From: Moniliella sp. 'wahieum'
Taxonomy: Eukaryota; Basidiomycota; Moniliellomycetes; Moniliellales; Moniliellaceae
Length of the DNA: 30,208 nucleotides
Assembly (NCBI GenBank): GCA_003971905.1
Contig: RSEE01000177.1
Location: 1 to 30,208, forward strand
Reading direction: 5' to 3'
In this document: positions 9,939 through 20,873 of the stretch, piece after piece
Position numbering within the stretch: position 1 is the first letter of the stretch
Layout of the letters: each line of letters opens with the position of its first letter
The notes under the pieces: generated by a model
Databases searched by the model: none
Told to the model about the DNA's origin: nothing
Seen by the model: the letters and a program-made list of their open reading frames with translations, nothing else
Translations under genes and position numbers: made by a program

Positions 9939-10927
9939 GTGCAGAGCAAGAGGTGGGTTGGGGGAGGTGGCAGGGGCAGGGGGCGGCCGACGCGACATGA
10001 TTAATGAGGGGGCTCACTTGGCCCTCTCTAGGCGAGGCCCAAGAGAGCTGGGGAGAAAAATATTGCGTTCCGACCAGCCGGGTGGAACGATCGAAGAGGT
10101 CCCAGCAACAGCAGGGGGCAACTCAGCCAGCACTCAACATGCAGTGCTCCGCGTCCACCCGATTCCATCAACCGTTCAACCGTCTTGCGCAGGCACGCTT
10201 CCTCATAGCCTCTCCGAGGTTCATCGGGGAATGTCACCGTCAGCGGAGAAGATTGCACACAGCTGAAGCCCAGGCTCAGTCTATTGCCGCAGCGCGGCGC
10301 GCAGCGAATTACATGGATGAGGGCGCCATTGACTGCTTCCTCGCGCATCGAGCATCGGGGGGGGGGGGTCTGATCAAGCGCAAGACGGCAGCCTCTTGGT
10401 CCCCACTGTGCTTGGTATTGCAGTGGCGTTTCTGTGGAGGGCGGGTGGGGCAGAGGAAGCAATGATAGCCGGTGTATTAACCCGAGTGGGGCTCCGTAAT
10501 TATCTCGATGATCGAGAACACCAGCATTTCGACCGGGCGCGTGCGGATGCAGTGTCGATCCTTCGCCGCTGGTGTGCTGCATGGGGCACCAGGCCACAGT
10601 GCATCCATAGCCGCCTGTTCCCTGCCCGCACAAGCGTCGACACTGGCCCATGCTGCGCGAGGCCTCCCCGTGAGCGGCGGGCGTTGGGCGTGGTGGGAGG
10701 GCGCGGGCGGGAAGGCGGGATCCAGTGTGGCGAGCGTGCTGTGCCGAGCGCAGGGGGGCCGGAGGGGCCGGTGGGCTGGGTGAGGTTCGGCAAGGGCAGA
10801 GTGCCCGTGCGCACCGCTGGGGGCCCTGGCGGCGGGTGTGGCAGGATGCACAGCGCATAGCGCTTCCCCAGTACGCGTGCCGCAGCACGCCATCGTCGCC
10901 CCACCAACACCACCAACCGCGGCGGGG
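9939..10927. other. Divergent interval between RRS1 and the next + gene; nothing certain
   Basis: It holds the RRS1 promoter and perhaps a leader of the + gene. Both strands have long ORFs because the DNA is GC-rich. A minus-strand frame at about 10040-10250 includes TVTFPDEPRRGYEEACLRKT, and a + frame at about 10460-10590 includes VGLRNYLDDREHQHFDRAR. Both look coding-like, but I can name neither and they do not join into a convincing gene. A run of nine or more G lies near 10358-10368. Confidence 0.4.
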
Positions 10928-12330
10928 ATGATGCAGATGGCCATGCGCCCGCCCTCGACGACACGCGCTCACCGGAGCTTGACTCGGGATGACGGATACG
11001 CCCCTCCCACCACTCCCACTCCCGCACACGCCGCCCCCCCCCGTCGCCATGGACCCGCTCCGCCCAGCCCCCACTCCGTCCCATCCACCCCCGCGCGCGC
11101 GCCCCTCCCTCGTCCCGTGCCCAGCGGCAACAACGCCGCCACCAGCAGCTCCAGCGAAGCATCACGACGATCGAGCGGATCCTTACTCTGACCATGACTC
11201 TGGCCCCGATCCGCCGCAGCGACCTCGAGGCCACGACCGCGACCACGACTATGACCATGATCGCGCCCCCCACCTCGGTCCCAACGCCGCGCCCGTGCTC
11301 CTGCTGCTCCTCCTCCGCCCCGGCTTGCCTCAATCAAACTGCCATCGCACCCGTTTCTTCCCCCCTGCTGAGTCGAGAGTGGCGACACGCACACACCCGT
11401 GAGCCCGCCTTCGCTACCCCCAAACCCGCACGGCCCATCGAGAGCCTGAGCGTTCCTTCGCGAGCCGGAACGTTTACTTCGAGAGCCTTCCCGCTCTCCG
11501 CGGCAACCTGCAGATTCTCTTAGAGGTCTGCACGGTCCTCGCGAGCCACCGCGTTTCTCTCCGGTCCCCTCTTCATCCTTCCTGCCCGACCAGGACGACG
11601 AAGAGGACTTCTACTCGCGCGACCGCCCGCCGCGCTCCCCGAATTCGCAGTGCTCACGCGCCACTTCCCCCACTTGCCTGCCGCAACCGCCACAAAAACT
11701 GGGTCGCCCATCGGCGGGTCGATGTGATGCGGGTCCCCTTCTCCCCCAGGGGCGTCAGAACGCCCATGGCCGCGCTCTCCGCCTCATGCCCGCGCTCATC
11801 CCCGGAACCGAGTACCGTCTCAGAAGACGAATATTCGGACCGTCCATCGCGCTCGCAGCAAACCCCTTGCCAATGACCGCCGCGCGCATGCCTATGGCCG
11901 GCCGCACCAGCGCAGGAGCTTCTGTCGGTCGCATCCCACCTTCGTCTCCGCCGTCTCGCAACTCGCCATGTCCTCTTTCGTCCCAACCTCAATCGCAGTC
12001 TCAGTCTAGTCATTCCCGTCCCTCGCGTGCTCGGCCTTCCCGTGAGGTTTCGTCGTCGTACGATCCTCGTTGGCCAGTGGGGCCAAAGCGGCTTCATCCA
12101 CTCGCACGAACCAAAAACAAGTCAGCCCCGCAGGTTTGCATGATTCATTCCTAGTCGATCCGCGACACCGCCAAGACCTGCACTGGATCCAGCCTCGCCG
12201 GCCTGGTGTGGGGGGCGATCGCTGACCGCCCCCGCTGTCGGCACCAGCCACCTCGCAAACCTTCCCTTCGCTTGGACCCTACCCGCATCCGCCTCGTCCT
12301 CCTCCGCTCCCACGATGGCCTCAAACTATC
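10928..12330 (+). CDS. Low-complexity Ser/Pro/Arg-rich reading frames, probable N-terminal part of the next gene
   Basis: From an ATG cluster at 10928-10940 the + strand reads MMQMAMRPPSTTRAHRSLTR, then Pro/Thr/Ser-rich text, then SSSSEASRRSSGS. It changes frame near 11190 into an Asp/His-rich segment (HDRDHDYDHDRAP). Further on come DQDDEEDFYSRDRPPRSP (about 11590-11640) and SSPEPSTVSEDEYSDRPSRS (about 11800-11860). These pieces lie in different frames but look like one disordered, phosphorylation-prone protein with frame breaks. They continue towards the conserved core without a clear promoter gap (SSSAPTMASNYH just before 12331). It may instead be a separate gene. No domain is recognisable. 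Confidence 0.4.
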
Positions 12331-14895
12331 ATGTCGTCTAGGTCCGCTGCCTCCTCCAGCTCGGTCGCACGGCAATCTTCAGCCTCGACCGCGTCGGTGC
12401 CGACCAAGGTGGAGGGATCGCCCGAAAGCTTGTCCCATGCTCGTTTCGTGGAGGATCCGTCCAAGCGGGCCCAGATGGACGCGCCACCTTTTCCCCCCAC
12501 TGATTTGACCAATCCAGTGATGTTTGCCCAACCACCACATCTGGCCAGCCGGTGGTGTTTGCTCAACCGGAAAGTTGATGCAACCCGTGCCGCACATGCA
12601 ATCTGCGTACGGCATGCAGTCTGTGCCCCTCATACACCCTACGCAGACGCTTCCCCCCATGCATTCCCAGGCCGGGGATGCAAGGCACGTTGAATCGGTA
12701 CTGCCTCAGAGCCACTTGGTGGCGAGGTGCTCCCGGCCCTCCTGGGGCATATGTTCTCTTCTCCTCCACCGGCCAAATCCTCTCTCGCCCGGTCCTCGAG
12801 CTTTGACTCGATCGGTTCCGGTGCCGACTCCTTCACCTCAGTCCACGAGTCGGCAGACAAACGCCGCAGTATAACCTCGCTAAGCTCGAGCAGTGCTGCG
12901 TCAGAGGAAGCGAGGGCTTCCGCTCCCCGCAGCGCATGTCGCGTGCAATCAACCCAGACCAACTGCTGGCTTTTGCCAATGAGAACGGATACGATCCCTC
13001 TGATCCAAATCTGGCTGATGGCTTCCCTAAGCTATGAGGCAGCAGAAGCCAATGGGGTAGGGGTGCGGTCCTCCGCGTAGTCTCTCGCCCAACCCGTATG
13101 TGGAGCCCAACTGGCGCGGATGGTGGCGCATGTACCGCGGATGACCCATGCCATTCTCCGTTACGCCTCGTCCAATACGGGGATGGAAGAGGAGATGCTG
13201 GACTTTGAGCTGGATCCGGCCCCGGCCAAATCAAAGTCGGGGATGCGAGCGGCGATGAATATGGTGCATCGGTTGCGCAAGTTACGGACCAAAGAAGTGC
13301 CCGAAGCCAAGCCAGCGCCGGGGCTCAAGGCCTTGGTGTCGGCTTCGGAACCGTTGTTGCTGGCGGGACTGTTGCACTACTTGGATGTGGACGATGTGGT
13401 GGAGCTGCGGAAATCGTGTCGGTCATCCGCGCGGCACTGGATTCGGCGTTGGGGCAAGAACTGATTCTGCATCGATACCTTGGCCCATTGGGTACGAGAC
13501 GTGGGCACACAACTGGCTGCGCTCAATGCTGCGGTGCAAGCGGGCCCAGGGGGTGCCGCTTATCTTTCGCGTTTGAGCGAGGGAGAGGTGGATCCGGTGG
13601 CGCTGAGCACAGTGGATGTGATGCACTTTGCATTGGGTCAAGTGGTGCGGTCAGAGTACGAGCCGCTGGCGCAACTGGCGGTGCGCATGAGGGAGAGATT
13701 GATCGTCGCTGGCCGTTTTGGCGCAGGTTACCACCAGGCGTACAACCGTGTCCTGGCTCGACTTGGGCACAGCCGCACTACGACCCCAGTGGAAGTCAGA
13801 CCGACGCACGAAGCGGTGCGCTAGCGCCTCTCCTGGCCGTCCTGCGCACTGGCTGCTCGGTCGGAACTGAACCTGTTCCCTCACGCGTCTCTGTCCGAGC
13901 GATCGGTTCGGGCGTACGAACAGATGGGCATGAAACGGTATGTGGCCGAGGTGCGTGCCTACGACCCGCGCCAGTTGGGAGGAGAGGTGCGTGTGCCGTG
14001 GCGGGCGGACCGTGCGGCACCTGGCGCGTATGGGTGCCGTCGTCCAACCCGGTGGCTGGCTGGAGGACGATGGGCTGATGCAAGCTGAAACCCAACTGTC
14101 GCTGTCTGGGATCAAGGGCAACCCGCGCGCCAACCATCTTCTTCGCCCAGGCGATGCGGTGGGGACGTGGCGTTGGGCGGGGAACGTAATGTGGGCAAGT
14201 TCCTGTTTGACGGTACTTTTGTTCGGTACGTTGTTTTTTCCCTTGTCTTATAATACAAAAGGCGAAGCAGAAGGCTAACTCGCGTGTGTGTGTGTGGTGC
14301 ACAGTGACTTGGCGTACACGTATGATCCTTGGGGCCACCTTCCGCTGTGGGTAGATGCAATGATGTTCCCGCCGGATGGTACCACAACGTGATCAAACCT
14401 TCTGTCTCTACCCGCCCGATCGTGTCGCTGGACTTGCTCCGTTCCGTGACGAGCTGATGGCCAGTCTGGCGCTGTCCCAGACGGTCGTGCAAGGTGGCGG
14501 GTATGCGCTGCACAAGTGGATGGCTCATGCTCGAGCACGGTGCCTCCGGGCCCTGCGGTGGGGGCGGACGAACCGACAGCGGCGCACATTGAACTCAAAG
14601 TGCAAGGATCGATCCAGTTGGCGAGGTGAGCTGGTGCTCGAGCTGGACGGCACGGCCGAGGCACTGCACGACCTATCCTTCGTTGTGCCGGGCCGAGCGT
14701 ATCGGAGGCGGAGACGAAACGGTTACTGGACATTGTGCTGCGTCCGCAGTCTACCGCCACCGAACGTGCTTTGCCGCCGCTCTTTCTGCCCCGCGGAGCT
14801 CAGCCGCATGCTCCAGGTACTTTCACATTATCCGGGAACGCTGCCAGCCGGTCGGCTCGTGGTCCAGCCGCTCACCTTGTCGGCTGCTTCGGTGA
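12331..14895 (+). CDS. Conserved-looking fungal protein of unknown function
   Basis: A structured protein, broken by frameshifts, that resembles uncharacterised basidiomycete proteins I have only a general impression of. Landmarks in order: Ser-rich start MSSRSAASSSSVARQ (12331); YGMQSVPLIHPTQTLPPMHS; SSSFDSIGSGADSFTSVHES (about 12795); INPDQLLAFANENGYDPSDP (about 12945); SPNPYVEPNWRGWWRMYRG (about 13085-13145); a helical segment EPLLLAGLLHYLDVDDVVEL (about 13350); ELILHRYLGPLG; DLAYTYDPWGHLPLWVD just after the intron at 14226-14304; APFRDELMASLALSQTVV (about 14435); GELVLELDGTAEALHDL (about 14625); and FHIIRERCQP near the end. The segment around 13350-13450 faintly resembles an F-box. Aromatic-rich motifs suggest a folded domain, not a coiled coil. 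Start and stop are uncertain. It is convergent with the aminotransferase. Confidence 0.7.
14226..14304 (+). other. Intron, 79 bp, in the conserved unknown gene
   Basis: Donor GTACGT, a canonical CTAAC branch point at 14274-14278, a GTGTGTGT tract and acceptor GTGCACAG. Splicing joins the end of a FLFDGTFVR-like segment (frame restored by one base upstream) to DLAYTYDPWGHLP. Confidence 0.85.
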
Positions 14896-16369
14896 GCCAA
14901 GTGGCTAAGTACGAAGTACCAAGTACTCAGTACGTCAGCTGGCCTCGTCGCTATCCTCCCTTTTCCTCATTGGTCGTGAGGTCGTCGTGCTCATCAAGGC
15001 GCTGCGTTGGCTCCTTGCTCCTGGCCCCTTGCTGCTTGCTGCTTGCTCCTTGCTCCTTGCTCCTTACTCCTGTTCCTTGTTCTTTCCTTGTTCTTCCTTG
15101 TTCCTCCGTTGAATGCGTGTTTTGTGTTACCTTTATTGTTACTAGACGGTCTACGTGGCGTGCTCTGCTCTTGCCCTGTCGGTGCCCCCCTCCTGTCCCT
15201 TCCGTACCAGGCGCACCCGCGCCCTGATCGATGATCCCTCGTTTGTCTCGCACGTCTCAATCCATCTCTTGCTTGTGTGTGTGTGTGCATTGGTGCTGAC
15301 GGCAACCATGCGTGAATGGATCGTCGGGGATAGAGGGAAACGTAGCTTGGTAGGGTGGGAAACGCTATGGTCTGAATGGGACGTCTAAAGTTCTGACTGT
15401 TGTTTTCATGTGCCAGTGACATGTCGTTTACTGGTTTCACGTTTAACGTTAACGTTTAGGCTGGGACATTTAATGCAATGCGACTTCCGTCAGGCTCGCT
15501 CATCGCTCATCTGGCGTGTGCTGTTGGGCTCATGAATCGAATTAAGAACCTGGCAGTGGAGTCACCAGCAGACTAGTCAGATTCTTCCGGCTCTGGCCAT
15601 TCGCTTCCCAAGTGATCCCCCTCACTTGAAGGCCGCGTTCGCCACCGTTCTTGTTCTCTGCGCTGCCCCTGTTGTCCGTGTCGCGGAAGACATGAGCTTG
15701 GTCCACATGCCCAACATTCGTCTCTGACCACGACGTTTGGAACAACAAGTGAGAGCACTGAGTGTGAAACAGTGGAGCGCGGAGAGCTTAGTCGGCAGCG
15801 CTGCAGCACTGTGCACTACAACCTCAATGTCCCCTACCGTAGTACGGACGACGCAGCCCCCTCTGTGATGAACCGGGAGGAGTTGGACGTCGAGGGAGAT
15901 GAAGGAAGAGGATGAGGCTGGAAGCGGAAACAAAGTGTCTCGGGCAGGAGTTGATCAGTTTGGTCAGTCGCTGAGAGGGGTCGCAGGGGGTGCCGGGACC
16001 CAGGCCTGGGCCTGACAGCCCCCCGCCCCCTGTGTGGGGGATGATATTGAATCGGAATGGAGAGGTCGGTAGCGCCACTGCTTTGTCCACATGAGGTCCA
16101 AGTCCCCCCGCCTCCCCTCTCGCTATTCTGTACATCGGTGGTGCTGTACATCGAGCTGTGATAGCTGGAAGCGTTTCATTCTGCGCTCTCGGTTGGCAGT
16201 GTGGCAGTCGATTTGCTGCCTATGCAGGTGCTTTCCTCTGCTGCCTGTGAGTGGGTGCGGGGGGCCAAGAGCCTAGCTGACCACAACGATGGGGAAATTT
16301 CATGGATGGATCGGTGGGCCAAGGAAGGGAGAAAGAGAAAGCAGAGAAACAGAGAAGAATTACTAGTAC
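14896..16369. other. Convergent 3' interval, no recognisable gene
   Basis: It contains a CT-rich microsatellite (about 15003-15110, GCTCCTT-type heptamers), a 12-bp palindrome AACGTTAACGTT near 15444-15455 and low-scoring ORFs on both strands. It separates the 3' ends of two convergent genes. The part next to 16369 is probably aminotransferase 3' UTR. Confidence 0.55.
15003..15110. repeat. CT-rich heptamer microsatellite (GCTCCTT-like)
   Basis: Tandem and degenerate copies of GCTCCTT, TGCTTGC and CTTGTTC occupy this stretch. Translations of it (Ser-Lys-Glu-Gln repeats on the minus strand) are artefacts of the repeat. Confidence 0.8.
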
Positions 16370-17972
16370 TCATACTGTGCAATAAAGGCGGTGGAACTTG
16401 CTGAAGCGGTCGACAAACGCATCGGATTCCTTGGCCAAGAAGGTGGTGCGGAAGAACATGCGCCGGACGAGGTTGGGTCCTTGCCAAACCCCGATCCGGG
16501 GATCACACAGATGCCCGTCGCATCCAGCAGGGCAAAGCAGTAAAACTCATCGGCCTTGCGGCCTGCTGGTCGGCCGCGGCCATCGCTTTGGGCGGCAAGT
16601 CGACTTCGGGGAAGAGGTACATGCTGCCCTGGGCCTCGCCACACTGCATGCGGGCAAGGCATGGAAGGCTTCTTGCATCTTGCGCGATCGGGACTGAAGG
16701 GTGTGGAGGATGGTGTCGCGTTCCTTAGCCCAAAGCGGATACGAAGGTTCTCCTTGCTGCGGTGGCTTGACCAAATGTCCACGCCAATCTGGCCCTGCAC
16801 AGGCGGGCAGAGAGAGATGGAGGCCATCTTGTAAATCTCCGCTTGCACAGCGCGGTCAAAGTTGGTCAGTTCCAAAGTACCCGCCCCGCCGGCCGCATTC
16901 GCCCGCAAAGCCCTGGAGATGGAGTGGACGAGGCCAACTCGACTTGGTGGTGCGATGGCGCGCTCGGCCGGGTCAGGAGAAGACGCAAAGTCGAGCAAGA
17001 CCTTTTGAACGAGACAAAGGGCCGGACAGCGGTGTAGATGTTGGGTGGTACACTTCGTCGGCAAAGACAACAAGACGCTTTTGGTTAGGCCAAGCGCAGG
17101 ACATCAGCAATGTTGTCGTACGTATGACGATTCCCGTCGGGTTGCCCGGGTTTGATCACCACCACCGCCCGCACATCTGTCCCCTTAGCACGAGCCGCAT
17201 CGATTTCCTGGGCCAGCAGCGGCACATCCAGTCCCACTCCTTGTCCGGGTTGAGCTGGTACGGACCGGCTCGGCCGAGAGCACACGCAAGGTGGCGCTGT
17301 ACAGCGGGTACTGTGGGATGGGGATCGCGACGCCGACCGAGGGCGAGAGACCAGCACCTGGAGAATCAGCTGGATCCCCGCCGATGCGCCCGCGGTGAGG
17401 AAAAATATGGTCGGGCGAGGTGAGATGGCCGTCGCGCTCTGGAGGAAGCCAAGGGGGAAGTCAGCGTCAGCGGCGGCAGGCAGTGGGAGGGCAAGACAAG
17501 GCCAGAGAGACCGAGGAGGGGCTACGTACGAGAAATGTACTCGGCAACGTGGGCGGATGGTGTGGGCGCCCATGGACTGGGAGTAGGCGCCGACGGAGCC
17601 AACGTCGGCGAGGATTCCTTGGCGCGTTGGATGGCGTCGGGGCGGGAAGGGCGGCGGCGGCGGGCTGGTCCAGGAGCGAAGGCAGCTCGGTGAGCGCGGC
17701 GACTGGCGCCAAAAGGTAAGTGGCGGCTGAGCGAGCGCGGGTGCTGGCTGCGGATTGCCAATGTTGCAGTACACGACCGAGTCGAACGGCAGGCCATCGT
17801 TGCCGGGCAGGCCGGCGAGGTGGGCCTTGCGCAGGCGGTCGGCATCATAACGCTGGGGCGCACAGCGAGCTCGCCGCGCACGGCGTAACGGGCCTCGCGC
17901 ACGGCGGGGTTGATGGTGTCAGGGAGAGGACGGGGCGGGCGTGCGGGCGGCGGGGGCGGTGGTGGTGGGCAT
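16370..17972 (-). CDS. ALT1: Alanine aminotransferase (class I/II, PLP-dependent)
   Basis: It interconverts alanine + 2-oxoglutarate and pyruvate + glutamate. Landmarks on the minus strand in order: start MPTTTAPAARTP; INPAV then REARYAVRGEL; YCNIGNPQ; ILADVGSVGAYSQSMG; after a 91-bp intron, IFFLTAGASAGIQLILQ; GLDVPLLAQEID; a KPGQPDG version of the NPGNPTG loop; DNIADVLRLA; KVLLDFA; the PLP-lysine region, disrupted; LTNFDRAVQAEIYKMASISL followed by CPPVQGQIGVD; KERDTILHTLQSRS; LLDATGICVIPGSGFG; and a C-terminal FFRTTFLAKESDAFVDRF segment before TGA at 16370-16372. These are diagnostic for eukaryotic ALT and cover its whole length. At least six one-base frame breaks occur. I read these as errors because the text resumes perfectly after each. 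An upstream mitochondrial leader was not found but cannot be excluded. Confidence 0.93.
17439..17529 (-). other. Alanine aminotransferase intron, 91 bp
   Basis: Donor GTACGT, a CTGACGCTGAC branch-point region and a pyrimidine-rich acceptor CTTCCTCCAG. Splicing gives EYISQRDGHLTSPDHIFLT, continuous with the family. Confidence 0.88.
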
Positions 17973-19794
17973 GGGGCCGGGGGCGGTGGCGGTGGTGGGG
18001 AAGAAGAAGCGGGGCGGGGGCGCGCTGCCGTTAACTAAAAAAGCGCGCCCGGCCCCGGGGTGCTGCAGCCGGAGCCGGAGCGCACACTGGCGCCGTGCGG
18101 CCCCGCATCGGAATGAGACATCCGTGCCCGCTCAGCGCTGAGGCTCAGCGCTCAGCCAGGCGGGTTACAACGCCCTGCCCGGCCCACGGCCGGCACTGGC
18201 CGGCACTGGCCGCCTCCCTGCAGGCGCTGTGCCCGGCCCGCCCAGAGTGGACTAACGCGCGGTGGGTGATGCGACGCATGATGCTGGTCCGCCGGCAGCA
18301 GAAAAGCCAGTCGCCGGCACCAACGAGCCGCCCCCCAGCCGCCCCCAACCCGCGATCAGCAAGTTCCCATGCCCGCTGGCAAGCGCGCCGGCGCGCGCGG
18401 TGCGCTGCTGCGCTTCCCACATCCCGCGGCGGCCCCGGTGGCACAGGACAGTGGGGCAGGCCAGGACAGGCAGGCAGGCGGGACGAAGCGTGCGTTGCCC
18501 ATCCCGGCACCAGCCACCAGCCAATGTGGCGGCCACCAACGCCCACGTAAGCAGCCAGGTCAAGAGCCATGCGCATCCTGAGTGTGAGAGCGGCAAGCGC
18601 GTGTGAAGCTTGGAGCTTGGGAAACCTTCCCACCCGCCCTATCATGCGTACGCTCGTGCATGCACAGGAGACGGACAGGCGGCCAACGCGATGGGGGTAG
18701 CTTGCCAGGCGGGGGGGGGAGCAGCGCGCACAAGAGATATGGCTGCGGGCGGGGTAGAGCGGCTATGGGAACGAACGGGCCGTGGACGGGGGGCGATAAG
18801 GATGAACGGATGCAGTGAAAGGAGAAGCACAGGAGTGAAAAGTCAGAGAGGCCCAAGGCGTATGGCCGGCAGGAGGAATGGGGAGAGAGGCAGCAGGGCA
18901 GCAGCGACGACAACAGATGCAACCATGCCCCCAAGGCGAGAGGAGAAGGAGGCCGTGGCGGACGGGGTGGAATCGGGGCGGTGGATCAGACAGGGCAGCG
19001 GTGGGGGACGGCAGGAGGGGAGGATGCGGAGAAAGAACACGTGTGGTTCCCACTCGGACGCGGTGGGAGGCGTGCTACTTGTGCTTGGGACGCATTCGTG
19101 CGTAAGCCAGCGGAAGCGAACCACTGTGTGCTAACCCTAGCCCTGCCGGCCCACGTCGCACACATGCCGTTCAGGCCCCTGCATAGCCATCCTGCTGGGT
19201 GCTGGGGGGTCCTGTTGATGCTGACGTAACGTCACGTGAACCGATCGAACCGGCGTGGATCCTGTCTGGAGTTGAAAGTTGCACCGGCTGCTGGGCCGAC
19301 TTGGACGGGTTACGCTGGCCGATGCGGGGGCGGGAGAGGTGGTGCGGCCGCTGGGCCAAACGCGCCCAGGTTTGATACGCGCCTGTGCTGCGTTCGGGGC
19401 CGAGCAGCCGAGCGGATGCGCTCATGCGCCCGTGTGCGCCAGGGCCTAACCCTACGCGCCAACCCTGGCCAAGGCCGTCTGGCGCGTCCCCCGCGGCAGC
19501 GCCAGTGCCCGCCGCGCTGTCCGCGCTGCCCACTCGCGCTATTTCGGGCGCGGTGTTTCACCAACCAGAGCCAGCCCGCCAGCCAGCCCATCCCTCCACG
19601 GTGTGCCCCCCGCCGCCTGCCTTCCTCCCACACAGCCATGCCCTTCCCCGCCACGTCCGACGGCCTGCGCGCCCGGCCACCCCAGCCCTGCGCCACCGGC
19701 ATGGCCAAGGAGCCTCCCCCTCCCCCTCCCGCTTCTTCCCCGCCGCGCCCTTCTGGCAGGGAGCAGTCTGTGGCAGGGATGAGTCGCGCGCTGG
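17973..19794. other. Divergent intergenic region, aminotransferase/ceramide synthase
   Basis: 1.8 kb between two divergent starts, GC-rich, with no convincing gene. ORFs of 100-175 codons on both strands have low-complexity Arg/Gly/Ala text. It includes CTCAGCGCTGAG (a 12-bp palindrome near 18132), a repeated CCGGCACTGG motif near 18188-18210 and TGACGTAACGTCACGT at 19219-19234, which contains palindromic CRE-like TGACGTMA/ACGTCA sites. Promoters of both genes should lie here. Confidence 0.5.
19219..19235. promoter_or_regulatory. CRE-like palindromic TGACGT/ACGTCA cluster
   Basis: TGACGTAACGTCACGTG combines an inverted TGACGT-ACGTCA pair with an adjoining CACGTG E-box-type core, about 560 bp upstream of the ceramide synthase start. 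bZIP (ATF/CREB) and bHLH factors bind such sites in fungi. Function here is inferred from sequence only. Confidence 0.35.
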
Positions 19795-20873
19795 ATGGTC
19801 AACACCAAGTCGTCGCTCAAACTGCTCTCGCTGATCCTGGGCGCGTGGGCGGTGGTGCAGCTGGCCGCGACGGTCGTTGGGCTTCCCACCCCTCTCATCT
19901 GCTCTTCATCTCCTACCCTCTTCCCCTGGCCACCGTCTTGGCCAACGAGCCTGCGCTGGCGGCCAAGGTGGCCAGTGGCGAGCTGTCGGAATTGTCTCCC
20001 GAGCTGGTGCGGTACGGCAAGGGCTTGTTGGACCTGGTGTTTATTGCGTTTTACATTGTCGTGTTTAGCTTTTTGCGGCAAGGGTTGATGTTGTGGGTGT
20101 TTAAGCCGTTTGCCGAGCCCTATGCCCAGGGCAGCATCAAGAAGCAAGAGCGGATTATGGAGCAGTGCTATGCGATTGCGTACTGGGGCTCGTTTGGGCT
20201 GATTGGACTGTACGTCATGTCGTTCCAAGAGTCGTGGTGGTACGACTATAAGCATTTCTGGCTGCGCTACCCTCACTGGTTGATGCGCCCCGAGCTCAAG
20301 GTGTACTACCTGTTGCAACTCTCCTACTGGCTGCAGCAAGCGCTCGTCATGCTGCTCCGGCTCGAGGCGCCGCGGAAAGATTACTACGAGTTGGTGGCGC
20401 ACCACCTGGTCACTCTCTGGCTCATTGGCTGGAGCTACGGGATCAACCTGACCATGATTGGGACCACTGTCTTTGTTGCGATGGACATTCCCGACACGTT
20501 TTTGGGCACGAGCAAGTTGATGAACTACCTGGATGTCAGCCACGTGGTCCAGGGACCCTTTTTCCTCTTCTTTATGGGCATCTGGAGCTACTTCCGCATC
20601 TACCTGTCGGCCAAGACACTCTACTCGGTCTACACGGACTTTTGGCTGATCCCCAAGGAAGCCATGGTGTTCCAGCCCTGGACGGGCGCCTGGCTAGCAC
20701 CCTGGATGCGATGGCAAATCTTTGCCCCGCTCTTCCTCTTGTTGCTCCTCAACATTTTCTGGTACGTGCTCATCTGGCGCATCCTCATTCGCACCACCCG
20801 CGGGGTGTATGAGGACGAGCGGGAAGCCGAAGACGAGCCAGCTGGTACCGAGACCGCGCAAAAGTCATCGTAA
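19795..20873 (+). CDS. LAG1: LAG1/LAC1-type ceramide synthase (TLC domain)
   Basis: An ER multi-pass membrane enzyme that N-acylates sphingoid bases with fatty acyl-CoA. The TLC domain is clear: FWLRYPHWLMRPELKVYYLL, then LSYWLQQALVMLLRLE, the catalytic LAG motif ELVAHHLVTLWLIGWSYGI (His-His at 20401-20406) and AMDIPDTFLGTSKLMNYLD, with the paired aspartates. Further helices follow (PFFLFFMGIWSYFRIYL; APLFLLLLLNIFWYVLIWRI) and an acidic C-terminal tail. The start MVNTKSSLKLLSLILGAW opens the first membrane segment. The frame changes once near 19885. Reading on gives HLLFISYPLP, the usual family text, so a lost A in CCCAACCCC fits better than the possible 77-bp GT-AG intron (19873-19949). The product is about 359 residues. 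It is otherwise intact, the cleanest gene in the window. Confidence 0.95.

Noticed and set aside
10028..11074. 348-residue minus-strand ORF as a whole gene
   Set aside because: Most of it is low-complexity and mirrors the + strand; only its last part looks coding-like and is listed as an open question.
15003..15110. Ser-Lys-Gln repeat protein on the minus strand
   Set aside because: It is only the translation of the CT-rich heptamer microsatellite.
19236..19794. N-terminal extension of the ceramide synthase in the long open frame from 19236
   Set aside because: The upstream text is Arg/Pro/Ala-rich and unlike the family; the hydrophobic start MVNTKSSLKLLSLILGAW at 19795 fits better.
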